This document shows, piece by piece, positions 23,127 through 36,029 of a stretch of DNA of 64,000 bases. Within the stretch, counting starts at the first letter, position 1, and the number at the start of each line of letters is the position of its first letter. Below the pieces are notes generated by a model. That model was given only the letters and a program-made list of their open reading frames with translations, ran no database searches and was not told the DNA's origin. The stretch covers positions 19,515,931-19,579,930 of the forward strand of contig CM052357.1 of NCBI GenBank assembly GCA_028551475.1. The letters are read 5' to 3'. The position numbers were made by a program, and so were the translations under genes. The DNA is from Casuarina equisetifolia. Taxonomy: Eukaryota; Streptophyta; Magnoliopsida; Fagales; Casuarinaceae.

Positions 23127-25361
23127 TTAAGTCGAAGGATGATCACTAGCATCTGTACTTTTTTGCATGCTGCAGGGCTCAGGGGACTTTATTGACACAG
23201 TAGGAGGTTGCTGAAGCCCAAAGAACGCTTTGCTTCCTTCGCCGAAGCCACCAATGCAAATTGTGTCACCTCGACCATGCCAAGTTCCACCTTGGACATT
23301 GTTCATCTCCAACGTTCTGGATTCCTGCTCCAAATTTAACAGTACACCGATAATAATCTTAAAGATTTTGGCCTCTTTTATCTTACTTAAAAATCTAGAT
23401 TTTGGCTTCCACTAACAAAAAGAAATCCCGAACTTGGAACAAGAACAATCAAATTCTGCAGAAGAAAATTTTCCAATGAAAGAGACCTGGCATAATGCAC
23501 CGCACGGGCAGACGAGATGGTAGATGCAATCATCAATGGAACTATCTCTACCCTGAAAAGGTACAATTAATACTCCCACAATGTCAGTAACAATCATGTC
23601 ACTGGAAAAATGAAAGAATAAATAGAAAGATAAGGCATTAGATGGAAAAGTACCAAAAAATAGTCTGTAATTTACCAAAACCACACTTGACAGAGAAAAA
23701 GGATCAGCAGGGTACTCAATAGATCAACCATGGGGACAAACTTAGTCTCAACAAAATTAGGGAAAAAAAGGAACACAAGATTGAATAGAACTAAAAGGAC
23801 ACCAAATTGGATACGGTTCACGAAACCATTGCACGACAGAGCATATGCTCATCAAAGACAAGAGCCACACGCGAGCACATTACATTTTTGAATAGAACAA
23901 AGAATGATAGACAGAAGACTTACCCTGATGTTAAATTTCTTCTTTATTTGGGTCCGGAAAAAGCCCAGATATGTTACGAATACAATGGTAAAAACGACAG
24001 CCAGATATATAAAGCAATGCCTTTTCGTGACAATAAAGGCAACCAAGTTGAGAAGTGCACCAACAACAAGAACCAAATAAGCAGTTCCCTGCGAAATAGT
24101 AGCAAGAATACGTCATTGGATTAGCCGAGTACATAAAAGTCCAATTCTCCAAATGATAATAAGCACTAATTTCCACTCTTTTAATTTTCAAGTTTCAAAC
24201 TGTACCTGAATAAAACAAGAACCAAAACCAGCTCGTCTCATGTTCTTCCCAAATCTGTAGCACGGACAGCTGCCACATTAAATGCATTGTCAGACGCAAG
24301 CCAATATTAGTTGGCGAAAGTGCAACAAGGAAAGGAAAAGGGCCAGCTATGGCAGCGAATCCCATCCGCAAAGTAAGAATGCCAGTCAATGAAATCATAA
24401 GTAGAAGATCACAGCAACACATTTTATTCCTTTCCTTCTCCATTTTCACTTTGAGAACCACAAACTCAAAGAACAAGAACACAGCCCACATGGGGGAGGA
24501 AGTCACGCAAGGCATGAACCAAGGCATGGCATCATAATCAGAATCATTCAACGACCAGAAGATAAAGAGGGAAAGTTCTAAAAAGGAAGAAACAGGTCAT
24601 AACATCTTGGAAATCCCAAAAACTCGGAGCCTTCAGCAACGAGGATGATAAAAGGGGCATTCCCTTTTAAAACTGTTTCTGGGCACACCCCAGAACAAAA
24701 TTCCTACAAAAACGAATAGTTCTGCACCACTTTTATATCAGAGGATCTAAACAGGAAAAGAAAACTTGCTTCTGGAAAACCTTTCTATCGAAACAAACGA
24801 AAATCACTATTCTTCTTCCTTTGCTTTTTCAAGAAAAGAGCTTTTCTGGGAATAAATTCTACCTCGAAACAAACAGAACTGATTTTATAAGAGACATAAC
24901 TCTTGTCTCTCAAGTCATTTTAGCTTCTTCTCTCGATCAGGAACACAACGGAAGTTTAGCTCATGTTCAAACCAAAATTTCAATTTTGTATTCCTTTCAG
25001 TTTCTGGTGATAGGAAGATATTTTCCAAAAAACATATTTACCCGGAAACAGAAACCGAAAACGAGACGACTCACCAAGCCGATTGAATAGCGATGCGACG
25101 GTCGTCGAAGCAATCGAGCACCTCACCTTCCCACATCCGGAGAACCCCACCGAACTCCTCTCCCTCTTCCCCCTGTCCACCTCCATCTTCTCCTCCAACG
25201 TTCTCGAAGCTCCTCCATTTCCCTTGCTGTGCCTGCAGCGCCACCGTCGAGCACAGCATGTCGAAGTCCAAAAGCGCCATTCCCTCCAGAAACGGTTCCT
25301 TCTCCCCTTCCTCCCCCTCCACCCCCGTCCTCTCTGGCTCCTCCAAGTCCCCCATTCCCAC
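23127..25361 (-). CDS. PLAC8-family cysteine-rich membrane protein
   Basis: Five exons on the minus strand (25361-25075, 24269-24206, 24088-23924, 23552-23487, 23324-23127) with GT-AG junctions in phase give 259 residues. An acidic N-terminal part ends in MWEGEVLDC. Then come CCPCYRFGKNM (about residues 96-106), two hydrophobic segments (about 119-160, separated by TKRHC), the basic FFRTQIKKKFNIRG, then DDCIYHLVCPCGALCQ (about 179-194) and ESRTLEMNNV. The paired CCPC and CPC..CQE clusters around membrane segments are the PLAC8 signature. The order and wording match the plant group of At4g23470/At2g37110 as I remember it. Relatives act in cell-size control or metal handling at membranes; no specific role can be inferred here. 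The second cluster reads CPCGALC where I recall CPCCTLC, one Cys fewer. Confidence 0.88.
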
Positions 25362-25887
25362 CTGCTACAATCAACAACAAGGGCAAGGCGTTGTTTCCTC
25401 CCTGGGTAAGCTGAAAATGCGCTTCGCTTTCTTGTGATTTGAAACGAAAGAAGCTGCTCGTGATGGATGGTATAAATTAATACTCCATTTCTCTTTCTTC
25501 TCTGCTCCTCTTTTTTCTTTGCTTTTCTAAAAAGGTATTATAAAAATATCAAATGCGAGATAAGATTCAAATTCTTTAACAAAACCACCAAATTTCGTAA
25601 AATTCGAAAGAATTTTTCATATTCAAGGAAGAGGTTGGCGTGAAGTAATGGCGGCTGTGGGACCAACCGGATCATGTCTATCGCCCACGTTCCAGGTGTT
25701 GCCACGTCGTTACTGGGGGAGAAACTCAAACCGTCCGATCATCATATTGGCCAACAACACCCAACCGTAAAAGGTTGTGTGAAAGGAACAGCAGGTGGAG
25801 CCGTACGCGTTTCTATTTTATATTTCACGGGCACTCGGTATCCGGTTGTTACACACCAGAAGAAATGCTGGAAATCATAGACTATGT

Positions 25888-25911
25888 ATCCATCCATCCA
25901 TCCATCCATCC
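25888..25911. repeat. (CCAT)n microsatellite
   Basis: About six tandem CATC/CCAT units. Confidence 0.9.
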
Positions 25912-26120
25912 CAATGAGTAGATTCCCACAGTCAGATGCGTTTCGTCTAATAATATTATCCTATGAGGAGACCAGTGCGGGAAATTTAATTTAAAATTTC
26001 CTAATTTAATACCAGAGTATAAATTAAATTTGTTTATCTTGTACGATCAAAGTAAATATACAGGATAAAAATTTCAAATTAAAAATATAATTTTTTTTTA
26101 TAATGAAGTTTAAATAAAAA

Positions 26121-26177
26121 TTTATTTTTATTTTTATTTTTATTTTATTTTTATTTTTATTTTTATTTTTATTTTTT
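26121..26177. repeat. (TTTTTA)n/(TTTTA)n low-complexity tract
   Basis: A pure T/A pyrimidine-biased run of mainly 6-bp units, about 57 bp. Confidence 0.9.
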
Positions 26178-27030
26178 GACTAAACATCTTCTAATTCCTA
26201 CCATAAATGCTATTGTTCCCTAATTAGACGTCAAAAGAATACCGGTAGACAAATATGTCTGAATCAAGCGGCTAGTGCAAGGAAGCGGACAAGAGTGTAA
26301 GCAGGCAAATTATTGTAAAATGAAAGAATGGAGCTTGCTTTTCTGAAGAGGATAGATAGACAAAGGAATGAACAATGGACGGTGGGGAGGAAAGTGGGGT
26401 AATAATACTACCCCGTCGTGTGCCACCAGAAAAACAAAAGGAATCAGGATAAGGCCGGTCCACCACGGCCGACCCTAGCTGGTGGGTGGGCATCGTTGTC
26501 TGGATGTTGATCAGATAATGTCTGGTTTCAAAGACTGTCAAATCCCATTTCTCAACAAACCCCATGTGCCAAAAGGTATTCTATTGCAAGTTGACTCAGC
26601 CTGACTTCTTCACTTGGATTTACATGTCTTTATGTCTTCATTTCTTGAATCGTTTTTTCACAGTTTTGACCACTTCAGGATCATTATGACCGAGTAACAT
26701 TGGAGTGGTCAAACTGATCCTTGCCCGAAAGTAAAGAAAGAAGGGCACCTCTCACGTGAACCAAATAATGGAAAGTTCTCGGGTTACTGGTCGCGATCAC
26801 CAATGAACACAAAGAGCGGCATTAAAGCACCGTCAAAGAAACCCTAAACTATAAACATGTCCAAGCGACATTAAAATCTTGTGACGAGTCGAACAAGCTT
26901 ATCATAAATTCTTAAGGTCTACGAATGTGTAGCAGCGAGGAGGTGAGGTGCGATACAGGAAGTAAAACATGGAGGCACCGATGCTTCTATATATAATACA
27001 ACGAGCCTAATGATAACAAAGCTGAGAAGG

Positions 27031-30000
27031 TCAGGACTTCGCCGAAGGTCTTGTCAGACCCAATCCTGAACCACTCCCCAAATGCTTAAAGGCCCTTGCT
27101 TCAAGATTGTCTCCGTGGCCGGCAAACCCTGTCCCTCCTTTTTCCAGTTTCACTAAATTCTTCTCCTTACAGGCTCTGTTGCAGACCAGACAAACCTTAT
27201 CAACCGCCATAAACTTATCAGCACACTTCTTGCAGAAGACATGCCCACACGAACTAAGAGCCACTAGTGACAACGTGTTGGTCAAAGTGACCTTGCAGCT
27301 TGGGCATAAATAGCACTTATCCAGAGACTTGGACTTCTTCTGGTCGCTCGTGTCTTCTGTGAAGTATATAGGAAACAGAGTCTTTAGCTTGAGTTTCTCA
27401 TTGCCTTCTGGACAGACTGTATGGATGGAAGGCGCCTCAACTTTCACAGGAGCTTCTGGTGTAGCAGAAGGCAGCCAAAATGCCTTCATTGTTCTCAGAG
27501 CTTCTTCTTCATAAGAAGTGACCTTCACACTATTCGCTCCATGGAACCCATTCTTGCCTTGGCTGTGGTTTTTATCACTGTATTGTGGCACTGCACCATG
27601 GTTTTGTTGATCGAATGCTTCAAGTTCTCTGGCTTTCTGCAACAATAACTTCTCTTGTTCGTCTTCTTTCTCCTGGTTCTGCTGTGCAGAATGAGCGGCT
27701 AGTCTCCTTCCAGTTTAGAGACAATCCATCAGGTGCAGAATTCAACAGATTCAGAAAAACTAAAATGCAAATCTACATTCTACATTCTACATTCTACATT
27801 CTACATTCGGATATAATGTTAAGCCCAAAAGCCGCCGGGCCAAACAAAAACACACATGCACACACGGAAACCAACAAATTGGAAATCCTCTTGCTTCCTG
27901 TTTTCTCCTCTGCACCACGAAATACACTCAGTTCCTACAGTCAGATCAAGCATGATCCCAAAAAATAGTACTTAATGTCCAGTTTTTTCTTTTCTTTTCT
28001 TTTCTTTTCTTTTTTTCCCAAAGAAAAGAAAACAACCTAAAGCATAGGAAGCCGCTGAAACTGTAACTATATATAGAACATATGCGAGCTTCAAGATGGA
28101 CCCTCTTAACTTCTGCTGAAAAGTACATAAAGACTTCACTACAGATGATGAAACCAGTATAAGCTGAAGCAAGCTCATATCATTGAAAACAGAATTGGTT
28201 CACAAAAGCTATATTCTAAAACACAAGCCAAATCATTTGATAGCCACAGATTAAAACCTTCTCAGCTCTAAAGGAAAATTCTAAAAGCTTCCAACAATCA
28301 TCTCATGATCAAACATATGGTACCATCACACATAAATACAGTCACAGCTATCCAAGCTATACAGCTGCATAAATTTTGAATACACAATCAAACAATAGAA
28401 ATCAGGTTGCCAAGGTAGTGCCACAAGGAATATGTTGCTTCCCTTTTCTTTCTCTTTTTCTTTTTGAGGGGATTCGGGGTGCAGGGCCAGCATGGCTAGT
28501 AAAATATCTATCAAACGAGTTAACTACGAGAAGAGCATCTACTATTACAGGACAACCCAACAAAATTCTCAGCCTCCCCCCTCAACTTTTTGGTTTTCAA
28601 CCCAGTTCAACTCAGCTCTAACTTACAAAAGATTAGTTTCTTCTGCAGCAGTAAAATTATTTTAAACTACCAAAGATTGACTTGCTTCTATTCGTGAATA
28701 TGTTACTTTCTTTTCCTATTACAGTTTGTAGTACAATTGCTCCAAATCACAATCATCAGCATCCTAAAGCTTCACACATTCCCCTCCCTTCTCCTCTTCC
28801 CCCCCACCCTCTCTCACCCAAAAAAAAGAAAAAAACAAAATCACCCCCACTAAACGAAAAAAAAATTAAAAGGGAAGCTACTAGCATGCGACCCAACCCA
28901 GGTACTTAGAATGGCGAGCATTACCTAAAGAGAAAAAAAATTAAGAATTGAATACGTGGAGAGAAACTATTAGAAAAAACTCATCTTAACTCTTCATGAT
29001 ATATTCAGAAAAGAATTTAAGAATTTACCTAACCGGCCATTCTCAGCAGGGCATCCTGCAAGCACAGTGCCCCAACCAATGGAACAAAAACCAAAGAGAA
29101 CAGAAAAACTAAGCATTGATAAAACAGATTCTGAAACAGCTTACATCACTTAAATCCGCCCCCAGTCGCAGCTTGCAAAGAAATCATCTACACTGTACCT
29201 ACATTAGCCTCTTTTGTTCGATACAAAACCTAGTACATACCGTTTATTCACCACAGCACACTTTCCATAGCATTGATGGACACCCTGATAGAGCACAAAA
29301 GGGCTACTGGCACCACACAAAATTCAATTCCAACTTCTACCTTGTCTAACTGTAACAAATGAAGATATTTTAAGCAAACTGGGGGGGGGGGGGGCGAGGG
29401 CGCTGGATGGGTGAAGAAACTAACCAAAACGTCCAAAACGAATGAAAAGACATCCATGATTTTCCGAGGTAGCACTCAAAATCGTAAGGCGCCTTACCCT
29501 ATACCACGTATAACAGCAGAGACCAAAACATTACTAACCATCCTGTTCTATCTACGGCTACTATCACCAAATCTATTCAAAAGTGTATTTCCAGCACGAG
29601 TTCAAATTCCTTACTCAAGTTCATGTTAAGATTCTACCTAATGGGTATGAGTCGTTAACTCCTTAACCACAAACACGACACATATATCAGATTTCTAGCT
29701 TCGTTACTGCTACACAATTGTGGACGCAACAAGAAATTACTTTTTGCAAAAACTCGATAGCCTACGAAAATGGGTGGGGGAGAAGGAATAGACCTTTGGA
29801 CGTCCTTCTTCTGGGCAAGCAGACACTCGAGAATACACTCCTTGCAGAAGACGTGACCTTTAAGGCAGCACAAGGGGTCGATGAGGGGCTTGAGGCAGAG
29901 GCAGCAGGCGTCGAAGGGCTTGATGGAGTCCTTGCCCAGCCTCTCCCTCTGCGTCCCGTATCCTAGCTTCCGCTTCTCATCGTACGTGAAGAACGCGAGA

Positions 30001-30032
30001 TCATTGTTGTTCTTCGAATGCCTCTGAGGCAT
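27031..30032 (-). CDS. CSU1: NOSIP-type RING/U-box E3 ubiquitin ligase (plant CSU1 homologue)
   Basis: Two exons on the minus strand, 30032-29794 (239 nt) and 27706-27031 (676 nt), with a 2.09-kb intron give 304 residues, close to the length I recall for the family. The N-terminus (MPQRHSKNNNDLAFFTYDEK) is the NOSIP signature. A split RING/U-box-like motif follows: C43-C46 with GHVFCKEC (residues 59-66) in exon 1, and CPSC, SSCGHVFCKKC and CLVC (about 214-255) near the end of exon 2. The middle segment LLLQKARELEAFDQQNHG is typical of plant members. Arabidopsis CSU1 acts in the nucleus on the COP1/SPA light-signalling complex. That role is transferred from the family, not seen here. The donor (AAAG|GTCTAT) is weak, but phase and family sequence (VQR|RLAAH) support it. 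Confidence 0.9.
27772..27808. repeat. Five tandem copies of TACATTC in the NOSIP intron
   Basis: A perfect 7-bp minisatellite-like array just inside the intron's 3' end on the minus strand. Confidence 0.9.
27983..28017. repeat. (TTTTC)n tract in the NOSIP intron
   Basis: A pyrimidine-only run of about 35 bp, a purine tract on the transcribed sense strand. Confidence 0.85.
29381..29394. repeat. G14 homopolymer in the NOSIP intron
   Basis: Fourteen consecutive G on the + strand, followed by CGAGGGCG. Confidence 0.9.
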
Positions 30033-30546
30033 TTTTACCTGTACCTCTTGCTCTCACGCCAAGCCCAAACTCTAACGCCAATCGGATTCCGATCTGATCA
30101 GAGAAGACGTACAAACCCTAAACAGAATGGAGCTTCCAGGCTGGAAGAGGTAATTTAGGGGTTATTATGTAAAGAGTGCCAAAAGTCGCATCCCACCGCC
30201 AAACCCATCTGCATAAGACTGGGCCAAGCCCAGCTCGGACATTGATAGGTGAGTCATCAATGCTCCAGCAGACTCGAAGCCCAGCCTCGCCAGAATTGTA
30301 CAAGTTGAATTTATTATGAATTTTCTACAGGCCTTGGAAAAGTCAATATCTTGCAAATGTGGGAATTCCAAAATAAAAAAAGTTATCCATACAAATCTAA
30401 AGATTTTCACTGACAGTGATCGAATAACGGGTTGCCGCTCCCAGCACCGCCAAAATATTCATTCCCCCACTGGAACCGAAGCCCGCGACAGAGTAACCAC
30501 CAAGAGAAGTTGAACGCGCAGAACCAAGAAAAAAAAAGAAAAAATT
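30033..30546. promoter_or_regulatory. Divergent promoter region of the NOSIP and USP genes
   Basis: 514 bp separate the two start codons. A telo-box-like AAACCCTAAA lies at 30113-30122. Site II-type TGGGC(C/T) motifs or their complements occur at 30061-30067, 30220-30225, 30226-30232 and 30277-30283. These motifs are known in plant promoters of growth-linked genes bound by TCP factors. No clear TATA box was seen on either side. Confidence 0.6.
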
Positions 30547-31342
30547 ATGGCTTCTCCGAAGCATCCAACGGAAGCCGAGCGTACGGCGACGGCGATAACG
30601 GTGCAGCCGTCATCGCCGCGATTCCCTGCGAGCGGGACGACAACGGCCGGGGCGCAGCGGAAGATCGGGATAGCTGTGGATCTCAGCGATGAGAGTGCCT
30701 TCGCGGTGAGATGGGCGGTGCAGAATTATGTGCGGCCCGGGGACGCTGTGATCCTCGTGCATGTGCGGTCCACAAGCGGCCTCTACGGCGCGGACTGGGG
30801 CGCTATCGACGTGGCGGCGGCGGAGGATGAGCAGTCGCAGGAGAGGCTGGAGCACGATTTCGATGCCTTCACGGCCACCAAGGTCAACGACCTAGCGCAG
30901 CCACTGGTGGAGGCACAAATTCCTTTCAAGATCCACATCGTCAAGGATCACGACATGAAGGAGCGCCTATGCCTTGAGGTGGAGCGCCTCGGGTTGAGCA
31001 CTGTCATTATGGGAAGCCGCGGCTTCGGCGCGTCCCGTCGCAGCTCCAAGAGCAGGCTCGGCAGTGTCAGCGACTACTGCGTGCACCACTGTGTCTGCCC
31101 TGTCGTCGTCGTTCGCTTCTCCGACGAGAAGGCTGGCGGTGAGTGATCAATGTACCGCTTCTCTTAAAGCCTATGCTCATACTTTCCCTGATAAATAACA
31201 ACTTCCTCGAAAAGCTCGATACGAATTTTTGCTTATCCAAAGCTAACGGTGCGGTCATCCTGGGGGTGTAGGAAAGGCTGGTGTGGAGGAAGAGCAGGAG
31301 TACCATGATGCGTCGGATAAGCAGACTGGTATTTTAGAATAA
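30547..31342 (+). CDS. Universal stress protein, PHOS32-like
   Basis: Two exons, 30547-31138 and 31272-31342 (acceptor TGTAG), give 220 residues. After a Pro/Ser/Thr-rich N-terminal extension, the USP alpha/beta fold starts at RKIGIAVDLSDESAFAVRWAV (about 38) and continues with VILVHVRST. The nucleotide-binding loop region is MGSRGFGASRR, SRLGSVSDYCVHH, CPVVVV (about 157-190). The loop between its glycines is longer than the bacterial G-2x-G-9x-G(S/T) motif, as I recall for PHOS32-type plant proteins. The short last exon encodes EEEQEYHDASDKQ, another feature of that group. Arabidopsis PHOS32 is phosphorylated after microbial elicitation; any such role here is inference. The coding sequence is markedly more GC-rich than its surroundings. 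Confidence 0.9.
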
Positions 31343-33676
31343 TTAGCTCATAATCTAACACTACTCTGATTGATTCCCCTTTTAATGTAGGCTTTTTTCA
31401 ATTGTGTTATGGCTTGCTTCGTTGTTACTCGTTGATATGTTGCATGTGAATGTTCGCGGGTTGATTGAAAGATACAGTGGTATGAAATTGCTTATAGGAG
31501 AAAGTAATAAGTTTCTTATATGATTATCCAATAACATCCTATGATGCTATTAAGGATGCAGAATAATGTTCCTGGTTATCAATTAATGATTTGAATATAC
31601 TGATGCGAACTATTGTGCTAGATTATTATTAAATTTCTTGTTCTTTATGGATGGTTAATCCGACATATTGAAGATGATCGTTTTGTTCTAGAAGCGTCTC
31701 CTTATCAAGCCAAGTTTTAAAGTGTCTCCTTGTCAAAGTTTTAAGTAGTTCTATGTGGCAGCCATTTTTACTGAACAATCCAGACATGATGACAGTCGTA
31801 TATTGTGGATCTGATTCAGTTTTATCTCTCCATTTCAATTAATTTTGTCATGTGCTCTGAACTGCCTTAACTGCTGACCCTAAAACATTTGTCCTTTGAA
31901 TAGCGAAATACCAAATTTGGTGGCATTAAATCCATTTTCTACCTTCTTACACGCGCAAAATAACTTTGGTTTATGGTTTCAAATCTTTCTACAGATATAA
32001 TCATTATGTTCATCCATGCCTGCTTTGGAGTACTTTGCTTGTTATGAATCAAATGTATACTGATGTACAGCATGTAAATTTTGTATTATCAAACGGAATT
32101 TTGTGCTGTGAAAGGCAGAATAGCAAGAACCAAAGCCATGCTTCCTCTCCTATCTTCTCTTGTTCAATTTCTCTTGAAACATAAAGTTCCAAGGTTTCAG
32201 ATACAACCACCATAGCTAAAGCCTTCAGGATCTGGTAAAATCTTATTTATTAGTGCATTCGCTACTTAAATTGGAGCTTTCTGGGTAAAGCCAATAAAAA
32301 TTATGGGGCCGTAAGTTCAGCCATTCTTCTTCTTTTAGGTTGGATTTCACTTTTCCGCTCATACTGACTTCATAAATATTAGTGGATAAATATCTGGCTC
32401 TATATCTTTAGAGATTAATACAGCCCCTTTTGGGAAAATTTTCAAATGCTTTAGTTTGATTCAGATCTGTTAGTTGCCTGGGAGTTTGTTATTTAAGAGG
32501 ACTTGTGCTAATTCAATTTTGGTATTAATGTGTTTTCTATTAAAACCGTGTTGTCTGCATCATGGTGCTTCCTTGGTGATTGGGAATCTGGGTGTGGGCG
32601 GTGGATTTGTTATGCTTTTGGGACCATCTAAAATGGACCTCAGCAAAGAAAGTTAGACTGTTCTCTTGTTGGAGGAAGAGAAAATGGTTGTCGGACCTGT
32701 TGAATACCAGAACCGACGACGCTAAGGGTACACATTTAGTTACGGTCAAAAAGCTTCCTTGAGATGCAATGACATTTCACTCTGTTTTGACAGAGGGTAG
32801 TGGAGGTTGAAACATTCACAGAATGCTAAATGCTTCTCTGTGACCTATTACGCAGGGACTGTGGTAATAAAAGCCGATGATACAGAATACAGAACAACGT
32901 ATTATTTAGATGGATTTAGTTATAAATTCTGGAATTGTCTATCTTCTATACTGTTTGAAGTTGCTGGTTGTTTGAAAAACTTTAGAAAGCAGTTTCAGCT
33001 TAGATAAAGATTTGTTTGGCAGGCAGTACTGACATTAAATCATCAACTGTTGAGGTTTCTCCATAAAAGAACAGGATTAACTAGTTTTGGTCTGGATGGA
33101 CGGATTAGACAGCATAGAGTAAGATGTTCATGTTTAAGAAGTCATCCATTTGTATTTTAGTAAAGCTAGTAGTTCTGACAGTGGCTCTGTCCATGTTTAT
33201 TGGACCATCTGATTGTGTACAGACTGCGATGTATAATAGCTGTTGGAGGGACAAAGTAAATCGTTGTAGTGCATAGTGATGTCTAATGTGTAAAACTTTC
33301 ATCTGTAGTTCTCCAATGTTCTCTTTTATCCTGAAGCATCTTTTATCTTCACACCACTGATGTCATTGATTCTCCCTATTACACGTGTGTTGATATTGAT
33401 ACTCAGCTTTCATGACTTGTAGATGTGGATAAGTCCTCATGAGGAGACGGTGGGAATGCTAAATGCTTGTTCGAGGATGTTTGACAGTTGTAGCACTCCT
33501 GGTTGGTTGGTGTCATGTCTTGTGTTAAAGTTTGGTACTGGTCTCTGTTTCTGCACCGTTTTCACTGCCTTATATATATATTTATTCTAGTTTTGGAATG
33601 ATGCATTACGGATAAACTCTTTCGTGCGCCTCTAGGTCTTGGAACCTGATAGGCTTTTTGTTGTTACGTGTAGTTA

Positions 33677-33745
33677 TGTTTGGATGGCCCTAACGCCATG
33701 GGGGGCCATGGATGGCTATGGAGGTCCAACCTCTATGGCCAAACT
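33677..33745. repeat. Short imperfect palindrome, possible MITE remnant
   Basis: GTTTGGATGGCC at the left and ATGGCCAAAC at the right are inverted copies around a GGCCATGG-rich centre, about 69 bp in total. There are too few informative bases to assign a family. Confidence 0.3.
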
Positions 33746-35981
33746 TCTTGTAATTATCTCCCCCCCCCTTTTTTTATGGTGATATGATTAATTGTTTTCA
33801 AAAACGGACATAACATGAGCAGCACAATTACTTTCAAAACTCGAATGGCTGCCAAATATTTTAAAAAATTAAAGTTGAAGAGCCTTACTCTAACACGTGG
33901 CTGATATTTTCTAATTCCCCAAGCCAGTAGGGCTTCCATGACTATGCACCTATTGATGGTCCCAGCCTGCCATTTCTTGATTGGGCTTCGTTAAAAGGCT
34001 CATAGGGAGAACGGACAGGGGACCTTTCCCAACACCAACCCAAGTTGAGGGTTGATATTGGCAGCAAGGTCACTTCAAGGGGGAAAAAGAAAAACTGAAA
34101 AGGAAAGATAAGATCTTCTTTTTCTTTCCTTTTATTTCTTTCTTCTGTGGGGTACGGCCAGGGATTGTAGGATATGATTTTCAGGTTATTCTCTCTGTAT
34201 GTCAGATTTGGCCTGTTGTTGAACTGCTCTTCTATGTTCCTCGCTAGATAATGGATGTGTTTACTTTACCTCAGATCTTTGAAAAAGCTACCTATTTCCG
34301 GACACTCTTACTCTCTTTTTGTGTGCTAACAAACATATTGTAGGTCCATCCATGCTTTTTAAATGAATTAATTGTAGAAAATAACCTCCATGTGTTGGCA
34401 GCTGACATGACTTCAAAAAAATTAGAATCAGCCGTCAGTCAAAAGAAGCCATTTTGGTTTCTCACTAATTATTCAAAAGTGGGAACAGGAAGGATCATGT
34501 TGACAATCATCATTACACAAAGAGAAGTTAAATAGATCTTCCAGGAAAGGAAAATAATTGGAGAGCCTAAGGAGTCGGCATTTAAGTGTAAATAAGCCCC
34601 TTTGTTTCGCATTCAACGCCACCAAGCAGTTACTAGCCAAATGGGAAAGGAAGTTGCCAATGTCTCCTAATCCTAAACAGTTCAGACTGAGGAACATGCA
34701 AGCCTCCAAATTGATAATATAATCTGTCCTTCATCGGAAAGACTTGCCGTCTGATATTGGAGTAAAAGACCCACAAGAAATGGCCAGAATGTTTAGGTAC
34801 GCAGTTTGGAACAAAATCGAGAAGCTCATTTGCAATAATGAGAAAACTAGACACTTCAATGGTACAAGGTCTTTTCACATCTTTATTTCCATGAAGTGTG
34901 TGCAAGACGTGGCAGTCATTTCAAGTGTCAAAAGGCTCCGCACATAGAAAATAATGATTCCCTTTTATGGCTGTCGCATACCCAGATCAGAAAGAGCAAC
35001 AGTTGTGTGAAAACAGAATCCAAAGTTCAATCAAAGATGGCTGAAATATCACTCTTCTCCATGTATTCGAAGTTTGCAAAAGGGTGCATTTCAGCCACAC
35101 AAACCTTTCACCCTCTTCAAGCAACAATCTCCACCACAGAGCCGCAGATACTTCCTCTGACTCCTTTCTCGATTCCTTCCTTCTTTTCTGAAGCTCAGCA
35201 TTAATTTATCCACCTTTCTTAATGACCCACTAATCAACTTGCAGTTAAAATATCAATTCATGATTTGTGGTGGGCACGTGGACATGTTCGAGAGCTTGGC
35301 CCCATTACCCTGCTTTCGTAAGCTTCTCAGGGCTTACTCAATTCAGTTGCAGCCTGCCCGTGCAGACCCCTCCCAAATTTGATGCGGTGATCGGCGTATA
35401 AACAATACATAATATCTCTAATTAGCGGTTCAAAAAGAGGCAAGACTGGCGTCAAGCTCGCTTAAGATAACAATCCCGAGATATTTGTTACAAACAAAGG
35501 CCTTCGAGACAGAGGGAAGCTAGTCGAGTAGTATTTTTTCTCCAGAACCTAGGTAACAGCGACTTAACACAGGTATCATAAACCTGGCTTTGTCTTACTC
35601 TTTGTCTCTATGCTGAATCCCCAGTCTATTCGTCAACTCAAAAGTCTTCTATTCTTTAGCGATGATACCAATTCCCACCATGTTCCTAAACAGCAGAAGA
35701 ACACAACTTTGTGGCGTCTGAGGCTCACCTTCGAGAGAGCAAAGGGTCAGGAACAACCCTCTAGGGAACAGTCCTACATGGTTAGAATGAAGACATTAAG
35801 ATGTGCACCCCGAATCCTGATGCTGACTAATCCTCCTAACGACTCGGCCGATATTCAACTCTTGGCCTACCTAAACGAAGAGGAAAAGGACCAAAAGTCA
35901 TACCATTCGATGGGATGTTAATCATCGCAGCCACAGTTTAGAATTTTATCAACGCATCAACCATTCCAGTACTGTTTCAGG

Positions 35982-36012
<31 letters not shown>

Positions 36013-36029
36013 CTTCTACTACTACTACT
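35982..36029. repeat. (CTT)n(CTA)n compound microsatellite
   Basis: About eleven CTT units run into about five CTA units. Confidence 0.9.

Larger units (their letters stand above)
25362..27030. other. Intergenic; PLAC8 promoter and simple repeats
   Basis: It contains the PLAC8 upstream region, a (CCAT)n tract at 25888-25911 and a (TTTTA)n tract at 26121-26177. A 97-codon minus-strand frame at 26272-26565 has no recognisable features and is probably chance. Confidence 0.5.

Noticed and set aside
25083-25437. Several overlapping + strand frames of 60-114 codons, Pro/Ser-rich
   Set aside because: They are antisense shadows of PLAC8 exon 1, whose Glu/Gly-rich codons give open frames on the other strand.
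26272-26565. 97-codon minus-strand frame
   Set aside because: No domain and no promoter or splice support; length is within chance for this region.
27772-27808. Possible CRISPR-like or regulatory array (TACATTC)5
   Set aside because: Units abut with no spacers; it is a simple short tandem repeat in an intron.
30610-30855. Minus-strand frame of 81 codons under the USP gene
   Set aside because: GC-rich antisense shadow of the USP coding sequence.
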